Assembly: GCA_016777585.1 (NCBI GenBank)
Contig: JADHRD010000006.1
Location: forward strand, 1-45,982
Origin: Rhodospirillales bacterium
Lineage (GTDB): Bacteria > Pseudomonadota > Alphaproteobacteria > Rhodospirillales > UBA2165
Length of the DNA stretch: 45,982 nt
Direction: 5' to 3'
Below the pieces are notes generated by a model. That model saw nothing but the letters and a program-made list of their open reading frames with translations, did no database searches and was not told where the DNA came from. Of the stretch, positions 1-8,025 are shown in pieces. The translations under genes and the position numbers were made by a program. Numbering within the stretch: position 1 is the first letter of the stretch; each line of letters opens with the position of its first letter.

Positions 1-1
1 A

Positions 2-1543
2 GATGTTTGGTTTTCAGAACTTGCTGAAAAGTTATCAAAAAAACAAAATGAAATCGCACGAAGAATTTTAAAAGAAATAAGTGAACGTATCGGTTTTCTT
101 AATAATGTAGGTCTTGACTACTTATCTTTAGCACGATCTTCAAGGACCCTATCAGGAGGAGAGAGCCAGAGAATCCGATTAGCATCGCAGATTGGATCAG
201 GCTTGACTGGAGTTCTTTACGTTTTAGACGAACCATCAATAGGGCTGCACCAACGAGATAATAACCGACTTTTAACAACGCTTAAACGGCTGCGTGATCT
301 TGGTAATACAGTTATCGTGGTAGAACATGATGAAGACGCAATGCGAGCCGCAGATTATATTCTTGATATAGGTCCGCGGGCCGGAATTCATGGAGGGAAG
401 GTAATTGCAGCAGGTAATCTCGCGAAAATCTTAAAAACTTCCGAGAGCTTAACAGGCCAGTACTTAACGGGGAAACGACAAATAAAAATACCAGAAACCC
501 GGCGAACTGGCCATAAAGGAAAGAAAGTTGTGTTGTCAGGGGCTTCTGAAAATAACCTCAAAAACATAACGGCAGAATTTCTACTTGGAACTTTTACCTG
601 CGTTACTGGAGTATCAGGAGGGGGGAAATCATCCCTAGTAATGGAGACCTTGTACAAAGCACTAGCCCGACGTTTAAATGGTACTCGGGTTCTCCCTGGA
701 AAACATGATAAACTCACTGGAAGTGAGTATTTAGATAAAGTTATTGATATAAACCAATCCCCTATAGGCAGAACACCGAGATCTAATCCGGCAACTTATA
801 CAGGCGCTTTTACATATATTCGAGATTGGTTTGCAGGACTCCCAGAATCAAAAGCTCGCGGATATAAACCAGGTAGATTTTCATTTAATGTAAAAGGCGG
901 CCGATGCGAGGCCTGTCAAGGTGACGGTGTTATAAAAATAGAAATGCATTTTTTACCTGATGTTTATGTTGAATGTGATGTTTGCCGAGGTAAACGATAC
1001 AATCGAGAGACAATGGAGATTAAATTTCGCGGCAAATCGATTGCCGACGTATTGGATATGACTGTTGAGGAAGGATTAAAATTCTTCAAAGCTGTGCCCC
1101 CCATTCGAGATAAGTTACAAACACTCTCCCAAGTTGGGCTTGGATACGTTCATGTTGGTCAACAAGCAACCACATTATCTGGAGGGGAAGCTCAACGCGT
1201 GAAGCTTGCAAAGGAATTATCACGCAGAGCAACGGGGAAAACACTTTATATACTTGATGAACCCACCACTGGTCTTCATTTTGAAGATATCAACAAATTA
1301 ATAGAAGTACTGCAAAAATTGGTTGATCAAGGGAACACAATAATTGTAATAGAGCATAACCTCGACATTATCAAAACGTCGGATTGGGTTATTGACCTTG
1401 GTCCGGAAGGGGGAGATCGAGGTGGGTTCTTGGTAGCCGCAGGTTCGCCTGAAGACATTATTAAAATTAAGGCGAGCTATACTGGTAAATACTTGGCTAA
1501 ACATCTGAACGCACAACCTTCAAAAACTAGGATAAAAAAGTGA
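2..1543 (+). CDS. uvrA: UvrA, excinuclease ABC subunit A (3' part, runs off the left edge)
   Basis: UvrA is the damage-recognition ATPase of nucleotide excision repair; it loads UvrB at lesions. The open frame continues to the left edge, so 513 C-terminal residues are visible of a protein that is usually about 940-960. In order: the first ABC signature [13 protein letters not shown], its Walker [18 protein letters not shown], the second Walker [11 protein letters not shown] (the family usually has GSGKST), a zinc module with CEAC and CDVC about 25 residues apart, the second signature [15 protein letters not shown] and Walker [16 protein letters not shown]. The first in-frame ATG (203) lies inside the ABC domain and is not the start. 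The TGA stop overlaps the GTG start of trmFO, so the two are probably co-transcribed. Identification is secure. Confidence 0.97.
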   Translation, partial: DVWFSELAEKLSKKQNEIARRILKEISERIGFLNNVGLDYLSLARSSRTLSGGESQRIRLASQIGSGLTGVLYVLDEPSIGLHQRDNNRLLTTLKRLRDLGNTVIVVEHDEDAMRAADYILDIGPRAGIHGGKVIAAGNLAKILKTSESLTGQYLTGKRQIKIPETRRTGHKGKKVVLSGASENNLKNITAEFLLGTFTCVTGVSGGGKSSLVMETLYKALARRLNGTRVLPGKHDKLTGSEYLDKVIDINQSPIGRTPRSNPATYTGAFTYIRDWFAGLPESKARGYKPGRFSFNVKGGRCEACQGDGVIKIEMHFLPDVYVECDVCRGKRYNRETMEIKFRGKSIADVLDMTVEEGLKFFKAVPPIRDKLQTLSQVGLGYVHVGQQATTLSGGEAQRVKLAKELSRRATGKTLYILDEPTTGLHFEDINKLIEVLQKLVDQGNTIIVIEHNLDIIKTSDWVIDLGPEGGDRGGFLVAAGSPEDIIKIKASYTGKYLAKHLNAQPSKTRIKK

Positions 1544-2904
1544 AAAAAAAATCCATCCACGTAATTGGAGGCGGTCTAGCTGGCACTGAAGCAGCTTGGC
1601 AAATTGCCAAACTTGGATTACCCGTTTCCTTGTATGAAATGCGACCTGAACGCAACACTGACGCGCATATAACTAATCAACTGGCCGAATTAGTATGCTC
1701 AAATTCTTTTCGCTCGGACGACTCTGAATATAATGCGGTCGGCCTATTACACGACGAATTAAGACAATTAGATTCACTCATTTTAAAGTGTGCCGATTTA
1801 AATAAAGTACCAGCTGGAGCTGCACTAGCAGTAGATAGAGTTAAATTTAGCGAGAGCGTTGAAAGCTTTATAGAACGAGAGCCTCTCATTTCGGTAAATA
1901 GGCAAGAAATAAAAGACCTTGCGGACTTAAGTGATCAGCATGTTATCATAGCAACCGGACCTCTAACATCACCCGATCTATCAGAAGCCATCAAAGCGCT
2001 TACTGGAGATGACAGTTTAGCTTTTTTTGATGCTATTGCACCAATAGTCTACCGAGATAGTATAAATTTTGATAAGGCTTGGTGTCAGTCAAGATATGAT
2101 AAAGGCGATGGAGATGACTACATTAACTGCCCTATGTCGCAGTTAGAATATGATCAATTTGTTTCTGACCTAATTGAGGGCCAAAAAGTTTCATTCCACG
2201 AATGGGAGGAAAATACACCATATTTTGAGGGTTGCTTGCCAATCGAAGTACTCGCTGAAAGGGGCCATAAAACGTTGGCATTTGGTCCATTAAAACCTGT
2301 GGGTTTAACTAATCCCAACAACCCGAATATAAAACCGGCGGCTATAGTTCAACTGCGGCAAGATAATTCTATCGGGACCTTATTCAATATTGTTGGATTT
2401 CAAACAAAATTGACTTATAGCGAACAGAAACGAATTTTCAGGAAAATTCCGGGGATGGAAGAAGCTGAATTTGCTCGTTTGGGTGGTTTGCATCGAAATA
2501 CTTTTATAAACAGTCCAAAATTACTTAATGATACACTCAGTATTAAATCACAGTCTAACTTTAAATTTGCAGGACAAATTACCGGATGTGAGGGTTATGT
2601 TGAGAGTACCTGTATCGGACTTTTTGCAGGAAGGTTCGCAGCTTTCGAGATTATGGGGCAGAAATACCCAACACCACCTAGAGAAACAGCATGTGGCTCT
2701 TTACTGAACCACATAACAGGTGGTGCAAATACATTAACTTATCAACCGATGAATATTAATTTTGGCCTATTTCCGGATTTAAACGAGCCACACTCGTCGG
2801 GGAAAAAAATTAAAGGGAGGGATAGGAAACTATCTTTATCTGCGAGAGCAAAACAAGCCATGACCAACTGGCTCAAAGACCCGGCACACGGAGTAGTATT
2901 ATAA
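1540..2904 (+). CDS. trmFO: TrmFO, folate/FAD-dependent tRNA (uracil-54-C5) methyltransferase
   Basis: TrmFO makes ribothymidine at position 54 of tRNA, taking the methylene carbon from 5,10-methylenetetrahydrofolate and reducing it with FAD/NAD(P)H. The 454 residues match the family's usual size. An FAD-binding Rossmann motif [12 protein letters not shown] lies near residues 6-17, followed by the family-typical [21 protein letters not shown], and near the C-terminus [16 protein letters not shown] and [10 protein letters not shown]. The start is a GTG (1540-1542) whose bases overlap the uvrA stop, so translation is likely coupled. It converges on the NDUFAF6-like gene, whose stop is about 45 bp away. 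Gram-negative bacteria usually use TrmA for this step, but alphaproteobacteria commonly carry TrmFO, which agrees with the rest of the window. Confidence 0.96.
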   Translation: MKKKSIHVIGGGLAGTEAAWQIAKLGLPVSLYEMRPERNTDAHITNQLAELVCSNSFRSDDSEYNAVGLLHDELRQLDSLILKCADLNKVPAGAALAVDRVKFSESVESFIEREPLISVNRQEIKDLADLSDQHVIIATGPLTSPDLSEAIKALTGDDSLAFFDAIAPIVYRDSINFDKAWCQSRYDKGDGDDYINCPMSQLEYDQFVSDLIEGQKVSFHEWEENTPYFEGCLPIEVLAERGHKTLAFGPLKPVGLTNPNNPNIKPAAIVQLRQDNSIGTLFNIVGFQTKLTYSEQKRIFRKIPGMEEAEFARLGGLHRNTFINSPKLLNDTLSIKSQSNFKFAGQITGCEGYVESTCIGLFAGRFAAFEIMGQKYPTPPRETACGSLLNHITGGANTLTYQPMNINFGLFPDLNEPHSSGKKIKGRDRKLSLSARAKQAMTNWLKDPAHGVVL

Positions 2905-2948
2905 CTTTACCTTTTATTTTTTATAATCCAAAGCAGTCTTAACACTTA

Positions 2949-3815
2949 TTACAAAAGCCCTGTTCGAGCTCTAATATAAAGAATTAACTGACGAATTAAA
3001 CGACCCTTTTCAATCTTGGGCTCGAAGGGATCGAAATTAAAGTATTTAATTCTTGAGAGATACATGTCAGCCAAACTTAATTGCAGCAATACAGGCAGAT
3101 AGTTACGTTTATCAAAATCGATAGACACTTTCCGAGCCTGATTTACCTCATCTTTTGCAAGCAAGACAAGTTGGCCTATAGCTGCTTTTATTCCTGGTGT
3201 AACTTTTTGAGACTGGAACTCATACGTGGTAAAATTATTTTTCTCCATCAATGAGATCGGAATGTAAATCCGTTTATACTTTGAGAGAACTGAAGAGGCC
3301 CTGATAATACCAGCAATGGACCAAGCTATGCCAGCATGATTAGAAATTTTTATCAAATTTTTAGATAAGCTTTCATGGGATTGGCGCATTATTTCGATTA
3401 AAATTCTATTTAAAATAGCGGTGGTCCCGTATGAATAACTAATTAAATCAGCTTCGTTTTTTGGCGCATCATCTGCCATATCCCATGACCTAGCATTAAT
3501 TAAATCTAGAAAAAGGTTGCTCTCTAGTTTATGCCTCTGAATTATGGATTGTAGCCCTGAGACAAGATAGTGCTCTGTATCAAAATACGTGTCTTTTGAA
3601 TAAATAGACAAAATAATATCCCTCCACCACTGGAGCCGCATTTCGCCCAGCAAACCCTCACTTACCATTTCTCTTGATTTTGATATTTCAATGTTAAAAG
3701 CAAGTATTGTATGTATATCTTCTAGAGATGATGCAGACGCAAATAATGAGCATAAAAACCTATCGCGATCAAACTTGCGAGTTTCTTGACCAGCATATGA
3801 AAGTGTGTGTGGCAT
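2949..3815 (-). CDS. Squalene/phytoene synthase-fold protein, NDUFAF6-like
   Basis: 288 residues of the all-alpha trans-isoprenyl-diphosphate synthase fold. The sequence looks like the NDUFAF6 branch (mitochondrial complex I assembly factor) and not an active squalene synthase: it has GEMRLQWWRD near residue 55 and AGIAWSIAGIIRA near residue 165. The Asp-rich DxxxD metal sites of HpnC, HpnD or CrtB are not visible; the first site reads EISKSREMV. The gene is divergent from the HpnE-like gene, with only 41 bp between starts, so the promoters must be packed back to back. A related NDUFAF3-like gene lies at 14404-14790. A role in complex I assembly is inferred from the human homologue; a cryptic isoprenoid role with the neighbouring oxidoreductase cannot be excluded. 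Confidence 0.8.
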   Translation of the reverse strand: MPHTLSYAGQETRKFDRDRFLCSLFASASSLEDIHTILAFNIEISKSREMVSEGLLGEMRLQWWRDIILSIYSKDTYFDTEHYLVSGLQSIIQRHKLESNLFLDLINARSWDMADDAPKNEADLISYSYGTTAILNRILIEIMRQSHESLSKNLIKISNHAGIAWSIAGIIRASSVLSKYKRIYIPISLMEKNNFTTYEFQSQKVTPGIKAAIGQLVLLAKDEVNQARKVSIDFDKRNYLPVLLQLSLADMYLSRIKYFNFDPFEPKIEKGRLIRQLILYIRARTGLL

Positions 3816-3856
3816 TAAAATATGTAATATATACTTTATAAATTAAAACAATAGAA

Positions 3857-5152
3857 ATGAATGTAAAAATCAATGAGAAAAAATATATGCCGGGCACAAC
3901 ATATATAATTGGATTAGGAATAGCGGGACTTTCTGCCGCTGTGAACTGCCTACCCAACGGCAATCAAATAAGGTTATTAGAAGCAACAAAAAATGCTGGG
4001 GGTCGTTGCAGGTCGTTTAATGATCAGTTACTCAGTCGAACCATTAATAATGGAACTCACTTAATTTTGAGCGGTAATGTGGGAATAAAAGAATATCTGA
4101 AAATAATTGGTGCCAGTCATACATTTCAAACTATTAAACCTGCTTCTTTTAAATTTATCGATATTAAAAGTGGTCTAAAATGGGAGATTAAGCCAAGCGT
4201 AAGTCGAATACCTTGGTGGATTTTTAGGCGAAAAACTAGAATCCCTGATACAGCATTAATGGATTACCTTCCAATAATACGTTTTAAATTCTCTGCAAAT
4301 AAAACTATCGCTGACCTTGTTAATACCTCCCGGCCTATTTTCGATCGCTTGTGGCAACCATTAAGCCGAGCTGTTTTAAACACTGATGCGTATGAGGGTT
4401 CCGCTTCCTCAATCTGGATAATGATTTCTGAAACATTACTCAAGGGACAAAAATTTTGCTACCCACTTATCCCATTAGAAGGACTTTCATCATCTTTAGT
4501 AGAACCAGCATTAAAACATCTGGAGAGAAACAATGTATTCGCCGAGTATTCACAAAGAGTAACGGCAATTGCCTCAGAAGCCGGCACAATAACGTCAATA
4601 ACAGTAAACAAAAAACAAATAAAACTCGATAAAGACGACTTAATTATTTTAGCTATCCCTCCCAAACAAATCTCCACTCTCTTACCAGATATCAACGTGC
4701 CCACGCAATCGAATACAATTGTAAATATTCACTATAGGATTGATGATCGACCTCCTTTACCAACTTCAGTAAATTTTATTGGTCTAATCGGTGGAAATGC
4801 TGATTGGATATTTCAAAAAAATGATATTTACTCAGTCACCATTAGCGCAGCAAACTCAATTTCTGATCTAAGTAACAATGATATCGCTAAAATTATTTGG
4901 GATGAAATAGCCCAAATTTTTGATAAAGATACTACGAAAATTCCTATAAACCGCGTGATACGAGAGTATAATGCAACAATAAAACAGAGTCCGAAAGAGA
5001 ATAAAAAACGGTCTGATTCGCAAACAAACTTTAAAAATTTAGTTCTCGCTGGTGATTGGACAAATACAGGGCTCCCTGCAACAATAGAAAGTGCTGTCAT
5101 ATCTGGCCGAAAAGCCGCTCAATTAGTAAAAAAAATCGAAATTTTTAAATAA
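3857..5152 (+). CDS. hpnE: HpnE-like FAD-dependent hydroxysqualene dehydroxylase / desaturase
   Basis: An FAD-dependent amine-oxidase/desaturase-type protein of 431 residues. The N-terminus has the dinucleotide motif IIGLGIAGLSAAVNC, then EATKNAGGRCRS and NNGTHLILSGN, which closely recall HpnE, the enzyme that reduces hydroxysqualene to squalene in the HpnCDE route to hopanoids. The C-terminal FAD motif is LAGDWTNTGLPATIESAV. The assigned start (3857) has no clear ribosome site; an ATG at 3887, just before the Rossmann motif and after a weak GAGAAA, is a credible alternative. No hpnC, hpnD or squalene-hopene cyclase gene lies nearby; the divergent synthase-fold gene appears catalytically degenerate. 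The family is clear, the exact substrate is not. Confidence 0.8.
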   Translation: MNVKINEKKYMPGTTYIIGLGIAGLSAAVNCLPNGNQIRLLEATKNAGGRCRSFNDQLLSRTINNGTHLILSGNVGIKEYLKIIGASHTFQTIKPASFKFIDIKSGLKWEIKPSVSRIPWWIFRRKTRIPDTALMDYLPIIRFKFSANKTIADLVNTSRPIFDRLWQPLSRAVLNTDAYEGSASSIWIMISETLLKGQKFCYPLIPLEGLSSSLVEPALKHLERNNVFAEYSQRVTAIASEAGTITSITVNKKQIKLDKDDLIILAIPPKQISTLLPDINVPTQSNTIVNIHYRIDDRPPLPTSVNFIGLIGGNADWIFQKNDIYSVTISAANSISDLSNNDIAKIIWDEIAQIFDKDTTKIPINRVIREYNATIKQSPKENKKRSDSQTNFKNLVLAGDWTNTGLPATIESAVISGRKAAQLVKKIEIFK

Positions 5153-5187
5153 ATAGTAATAAAGTCAAGTATACTGATAGACTGAGT

Positions 5188-5217
5188 GTATTTTTACTGT
5201 AGTTTAGTTAAAAATAC
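5188..5217. repeat. Inverted repeat upstream of the small-peptide promoter
   Basis: Arms GTATTTTTA (5188-5196) and TAAAAATAC (5209-5217) are perfect 9-base complements with a 12-base loop. It lies between the hpnE-like gene and the predicted -10 at 5226-5231. No T-tract follows, so it does not look like a terminator; an operator or a chance AT-rich palindrome are both possible. Confidence 0.4.
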
Positions 5218-5220
5218 GAA

Positions 5221-5231
5221 TGCTATATAAT
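5221..5231 (+). promoter_or_regulatory. Probable extended -10 promoter for the peptide/PuuD-like pair
   Basis: TGCTATATAAT contains an exact TATAAT (5226-5231) and also fits an extended TGnTATATA element. No good -35 box is present at 16-18 bases upstream, as is common for extended -10 promoters. It lies about 40 bp before the start at 5271. A near-identical string, TGGTATATAAT, precedes the lipoprotein gene at 42615. Confidence 0.5.
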
Positions 5232-5270
5232 TATTTTTTAACATCAATCTCAGGAGAAAGAGGTAAGATT

Positions 5271-5366
5271 ATGGGAAATCCACTAGATTCATTAAAAGGC
5301 ACAATTATTTGTGGCCTCATTTTAACCGTTGTTATGGTCGTTCTTGCGAACGCCATTGCTGCATAA
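5271..5366 (+). CDS. 31-residue single-pass membrane peptide
   Basis: A short reading frame opens at ATG 5271 after a strong purine-rich ribosome site (AGGAG at 5252-5256 and AGAGGT at 5259-5264, 6 bases from the ATG) and ends at TAA 5364-5366. The peptide starts MGNPLDSLKGTIICGLIL and continues as hydrophobic residues to a C-terminal ANAIAA, giving one helix of about 20 residues with a short polar N-terminus. It lies 25 bp upstream of the PuuD-like gene and downstream of a good promoter, so the two are likely one transcript. Its size and form recall small accessory subunits of heme membrane complexes (CydX-like), but no homology is claimed. Coding status rests on the ribosome site, the clean membrane helix and the position. 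Confidence 0.6.
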   Translation: MGNPLDSLKGTIICGLILTVVMVVLANAIAA

Positions 5367-5391
5367 AGCGAATAGGAAGGAAATCTGAATT

Positions 5392-5895
5392 ATGGAATAT
5401 GGAATGGAATATTGGACATTCTTCGTTCGCTGGCTGCATGTACTTTGTGGTGTAATGTGGATTGGTTTATTATGGTATTTTAATTTTGTGCAAACACCAA
5501 CAGTGCCAACAATCCCAGATGAGCTAAAACCAGCCATACCGAAACACATTATGCCTGTTGCCTTACTTTATTTTAGATGGGCAGCTGTAGGGACACTAAT
5601 ATTTGGCTTGCTATTAGCTTGGATGAACGGCTATATCGGCGATGCATTAGCAATCGGGTTAACCAGCGGTAGCGCAAGAGATGCCACTATAGGTATTGGA
5701 ATGTGGATGGGTATTATCATGGCATTTAATGTCTGGTACATAATTTGGCCCAACCAACAGAAAGTAATTGGATTGGTGGAATGCTCGGCAGATGATAAGC
5801 CAAAAGCAGCTCGCGCTGCGGCTTTAGCTTCACGAACAAACACCATGCTATCAATACCGATGCTATATGCAATGGTATCAGCTCAAAATATGTAA
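5392..5895 (+). CDS. Short PuuD-like (urate oxidase N-terminal type) integral membrane protein
   Basis: 167 residues with about four hydrophobic segments. Conserved stretches resemble the membrane part of PuuD, the membrane-bound cytochrome c-linked urate hydroxylase: RWLHVLCGVMWIG near residue 13, HIMPVALLYFRWAA near 52, NVWYIIWPNQQKVIG near 115 and SRTNTMLSIPMLYAMV near 147. PuuD proper is more than twice as long and carries a C-terminal cytochrome c domain; here no CxxCH is present. The retained His and Trp residues could bind heme, which is inference. A second ATG at 5404 is possible because the first nine bases are repeated. It follows the 31-residue peptide and ends before a strong terminator, so the two form a closed small operon. 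The substrate is unknown. Confidence 0.7.
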   Translation: MEYGMEYWTFFVRWLHVLCGVMWIGLLWYFNFVQTPTVPTIPDELKPAIPKHIMPVALLYFRWAAVGTLIFGLLLAWMNGYIGDALAIGLTSGSARDATIGIGMWMGIIMAFNVWYIIWPNQQKVIGLVECSADDKPKAARAAALASRTNTMLSIPMLYAMVSAQNM

Positions 5896-5920
5896 TATTT
5901 CAAAGTGCTATAATTAATAT

Positions 5921-5951
5921 AATAGGGCCGCTAGCGCGGCCCTATTTTTTT
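5921..5951 (+). terminator. Rho-independent terminator
   Basis: A perfect 11-bp stem, AATAGGGCCGC (5921-5931) with GCGGCCCTATT (5936-5946), and a TAGC loop, is followed by a run of T to 5951. It is the only strongly GC-rich hairpin seen between genes in this window and closes the peptide/PuuD-like transcript 26 bp after its stop. Confidence 0.93.
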
Positions 5952-6004
5952 ATTAATACAAGACCAAACTAAATACCTTAAATTTTAATATTTATATATT
6001 TAAA

Positions 6005-6694
6005 ATGTTATATGAGGAAAATATTTTGAATGGACATCGAAAAGTTAGAAGACGGTTAGTTCCAGAAGAACGAGAGCAAGAGATACTCTCGGGAGCAATA
6101 AAATATTTTGCAGAATGCGGTTTTGAGGGCCAGATACGAAACTTGGCAAGACAATTAGGGGTAAGCCAAGGCCTAATTTACCGATATTTTCCAAGTAAAG
6201 ATGCACTAATTGACAAGGTCTACCAAGTTGTGTTTCTCAATCGTTGGAACTGTGAATGGGATGAGAAACTAAAGAATAGGACTATTTCTTTAAGAGAGAG
6301 ATTACTGTGGTTGTATAAAAGTTATTTCTCAACTGTAGATAGATTTGATGTGATAAGAATATCTCTGTCGTCTGCCCTGCGGGGGGAGAAAATCGGAATT
6401 AACTATCTTGAATTCGTTAGATTGGGTCTGATTATACCCATCGCCAAAGAAATAAGATTAGAATTCAACCTCCCTACTCCAGAACAGAGACCCATTTCAA
6501 TTCTTGAAGAACAATTAGTATATTCTCTCCATGCTACATTTCTCTATTCACTGACACGAAAACATGTTTATGGATTTGATATTGGAAATCAACCTGAGCT
6601 TTTAGTTGAAATTTTTGTTGACTCGTTTTTTTCTTCGTTAGAGAGTTCAATTAATAAATTATTTGAGTATGAGAATAAATTGAGTGGCACCTAA
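6005..6694 (+). CDS. TetR-family transcriptional regulator
   Basis: 229 residues with a TetR-type DNA-binding domain at residues about 20-70: REQEILSGAIKYFAECGFEG, then IRNLARQLGVSQGLIYRYF, the helix-turn-helix, followed by PSKDALIDKVY. The rest is alpha-helical and variable, as expected for the ligand and dimer domain. It points toward the acyl-CoA dehydrogenase and alcohol dehydrogenase genes, whose promoter carries a palindrome over the -10 (6803-6816). The simplest reading is local control of those two genes with an acyl-CoA or related ligand; this is inference from position. An alternative start at a TTG a few codons in (6026) is possible because no strong ribosome site precedes 6005. 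Confidence 0.88.
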   Translation: MLYEENILNGHRKVRRRLVPEEREQEILSGAIKYFAECGFEGQIRNLARQLGVSQGLIYRYFPSKDALIDKVYQVVFLNRWNCEWDEKLKNRTISLRERLLWLYKSYFSTVDRFDVIRISLSSALRGEKIGINYLEFVRLGLIIPIAKEIRLEFNLPTPEQRPISILEEQLVYSLHATFLYSLTRKHVYGFDIGNQPELLVEIFVDSFFSSLESSINKLFEYENKLSGT

Positions 6695-6784
6695 TTCTTT
6701 TCCCAAGTAGATAGTTTTTTAATTTTATCTTAATTCCGTATTAATTTAAAGCTCTTCAACCTTCATGACGTATCTGGATCTTCA

Positions 6785-6816
6785 TTGACCGAAGAGAGCT
6801 AATGAACTATTGTTCA
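6785..6816 (+). promoter_or_regulatory. Promoter with overlapping palindromic operator for the acyl-CoA dehydrogenase gene
   Basis: TTGACC (6785-6790, five of six bases of the -35 consensus) is 17 bases from TATTGT (6808-6813, four of six). A perfect palindrome, TGAAC-TATT-GTTCA (6803-6816), covers the -10. Transcription would start near 6820, just ahead of the ribosome site AAGGAG (6825-6830). A repressor bound here would block polymerase; the TetR-type protein encoded directly upstream is the natural candidate, by inference. Confidence 0.5.
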
Positions 6817-6837
6817 ATAGGAAGAAGGAGACCTATT

Positions 6838-8022
6838 ATGCACGAGATTTTTATTCAAAACGATGACCAAAGAGCGATTATTGAGACTGTACAAAGATTT
6901 GTAGCAGAGGAAGTTACACCGAGAGCTGCAGAGTTAGATGCGAATGTTAACCCTGAAGATAGTTTTTCGTGGGAAATAGTTGAAAGAGCTCATGAAGTTG
7001 GAATTCGCCAAATGACGCTTGCTGAGCAGTATGGTGGATTGGGAACTGACTCTCTCACGACCTCAATGGTTATTGAAGAGTTAGGAAAAGGAGATTTAGG
7101 TGTATCAGTAATCTTTGCTCAAACTTTAAAAATAGCGCAAATTATGCAAGCCGCTCTAAATAAAGAACAACAAAGCAGAGTGCTCCCGGCATTTTCAGAA
7201 GATCCACGGGGTATGCTTGGAATCGGTATCACCGAACCTGATAATGCCTCAAATTATTTTATACCGCATCCAACACCATTTCGAACTTCAGCTGAAAAAG
7301 TAGAGGGTGGTTGGATTGTTAATGGAATGAAGCACTTTATCTCAAATGGCAATCGTTCAAGTTTTTATTTATTATTTGTACAAACGACTAAAGGTGTTGG
7401 ATTAGCAGAGGGGAGTACATGTTTCTTATTAGAAAGAGACAGAGAAGGATTTTCTATCGGCGGGGTCCATGATAAAATGGGAGAAAGGTTAGCAAACAAC
7501 GCCGAATTAATTTTTCAGGATTGCTTTATTCCTGATGAGAATGTTGTGGGAGAAGTTGGCAATGGATTTAATGTGCTTGCTAAATTCTTTCCCCAAAGCA
7601 ATGCTTATGCAGGAGCGAGTGTGCTGGGTGTTGCTGAAGCATGTTATACAAAAGCGGTAGACTGGGCAAAAATAAGAGTACAAGGCGGAAAACCAATTAT
7701 TGAGCACGATGGAATTAGGGCGCAACTTGCTGAAATGAGAATGCTAATAGATGCTTCTCGTTCTTATATTCACCGCGCATGTTATTTAGCAGATCATCAA
7801 GAACAAGGGTGGGATAAAACTCTAGGTGTTTTACCAAAAACTATGGCATCTCAAGCTGCATGGAAAATTGCAACGTGGTGCCTGGAAATACATGGAGGGC
7901 ACGGTTATATGAAGGAATTTGGTGTAGCTAAATTGGTCAGAGATGCTGCATGTTTTCTTCACTCTGATGGTGTAAATAGAACATTATTTTTAAAAGCTGC
8001 AAACTTTATTTTTGAGGAGTAA
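6838..8022 (+). CDS. Acyl-CoA dehydrogenase-family flavoprotein with variant active site
   Basis: An acyl-CoA dehydrogenase of 394 residues, the common length. The ATG at 6838 is preferred over the upstream ATG at 6802 because AAGGAG lies 7 bases before it and the upstream codon sits inside the predicted promoter. The N-terminal helical domain, the middle beta domain (GIGITEPDNASNYF, GWIVNGMKHFISNG) and the C-terminal helical domain (IHGGHGYMKEFGVAKLVRDA) are all present. Two features differ from most relatives: the usual TEPxAGSD reads TEPDNASN, and the YEGT motif that carries the catalytic Glu of medium-chain enzymes reads SDGV, placing Asp there. It likely oxidises an unusual, perhaps branched or cyclic, acyl-CoA. 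Followed after 3 bp by an alcohol dehydrogenase, so the two form an operon. Confidence 0.88.
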   Translation: MHEIFIQNDDQRAIIETVQRFVAEEVTPRAAELDANVNPEDSFSWEIVERAHEVGIRQMTLAEQYGGLGTDSLTTSMVIEELGKGDLGVSVIFAQTLKIAQIMQAALNKEQQSRVLPAFSEDPRGMLGIGITEPDNASNYFIPHPTPFRTSAEKVEGGWIVNGMKHFISNGNRSSFYLLFVQTTKGVGLAEGSTCFLLERDREGFSIGGVHDKMGERLANNAELIFQDCFIPDENVVGEVGNGFNVLAKFFPQSNAYAGASVLGVAEACYTKAVDWAKIRVQGGKPIIEHDGIRAQLAEMRMLIDASRSYIHRACYLADHQEQGWDKTLGVLPKTMASQAAWKIATWCLEIHGGHGYMKEFGVAKLVRDAACFLHSDGVNRTLFLKAANFIFEE

Positions 8023-8025
8023 AAT

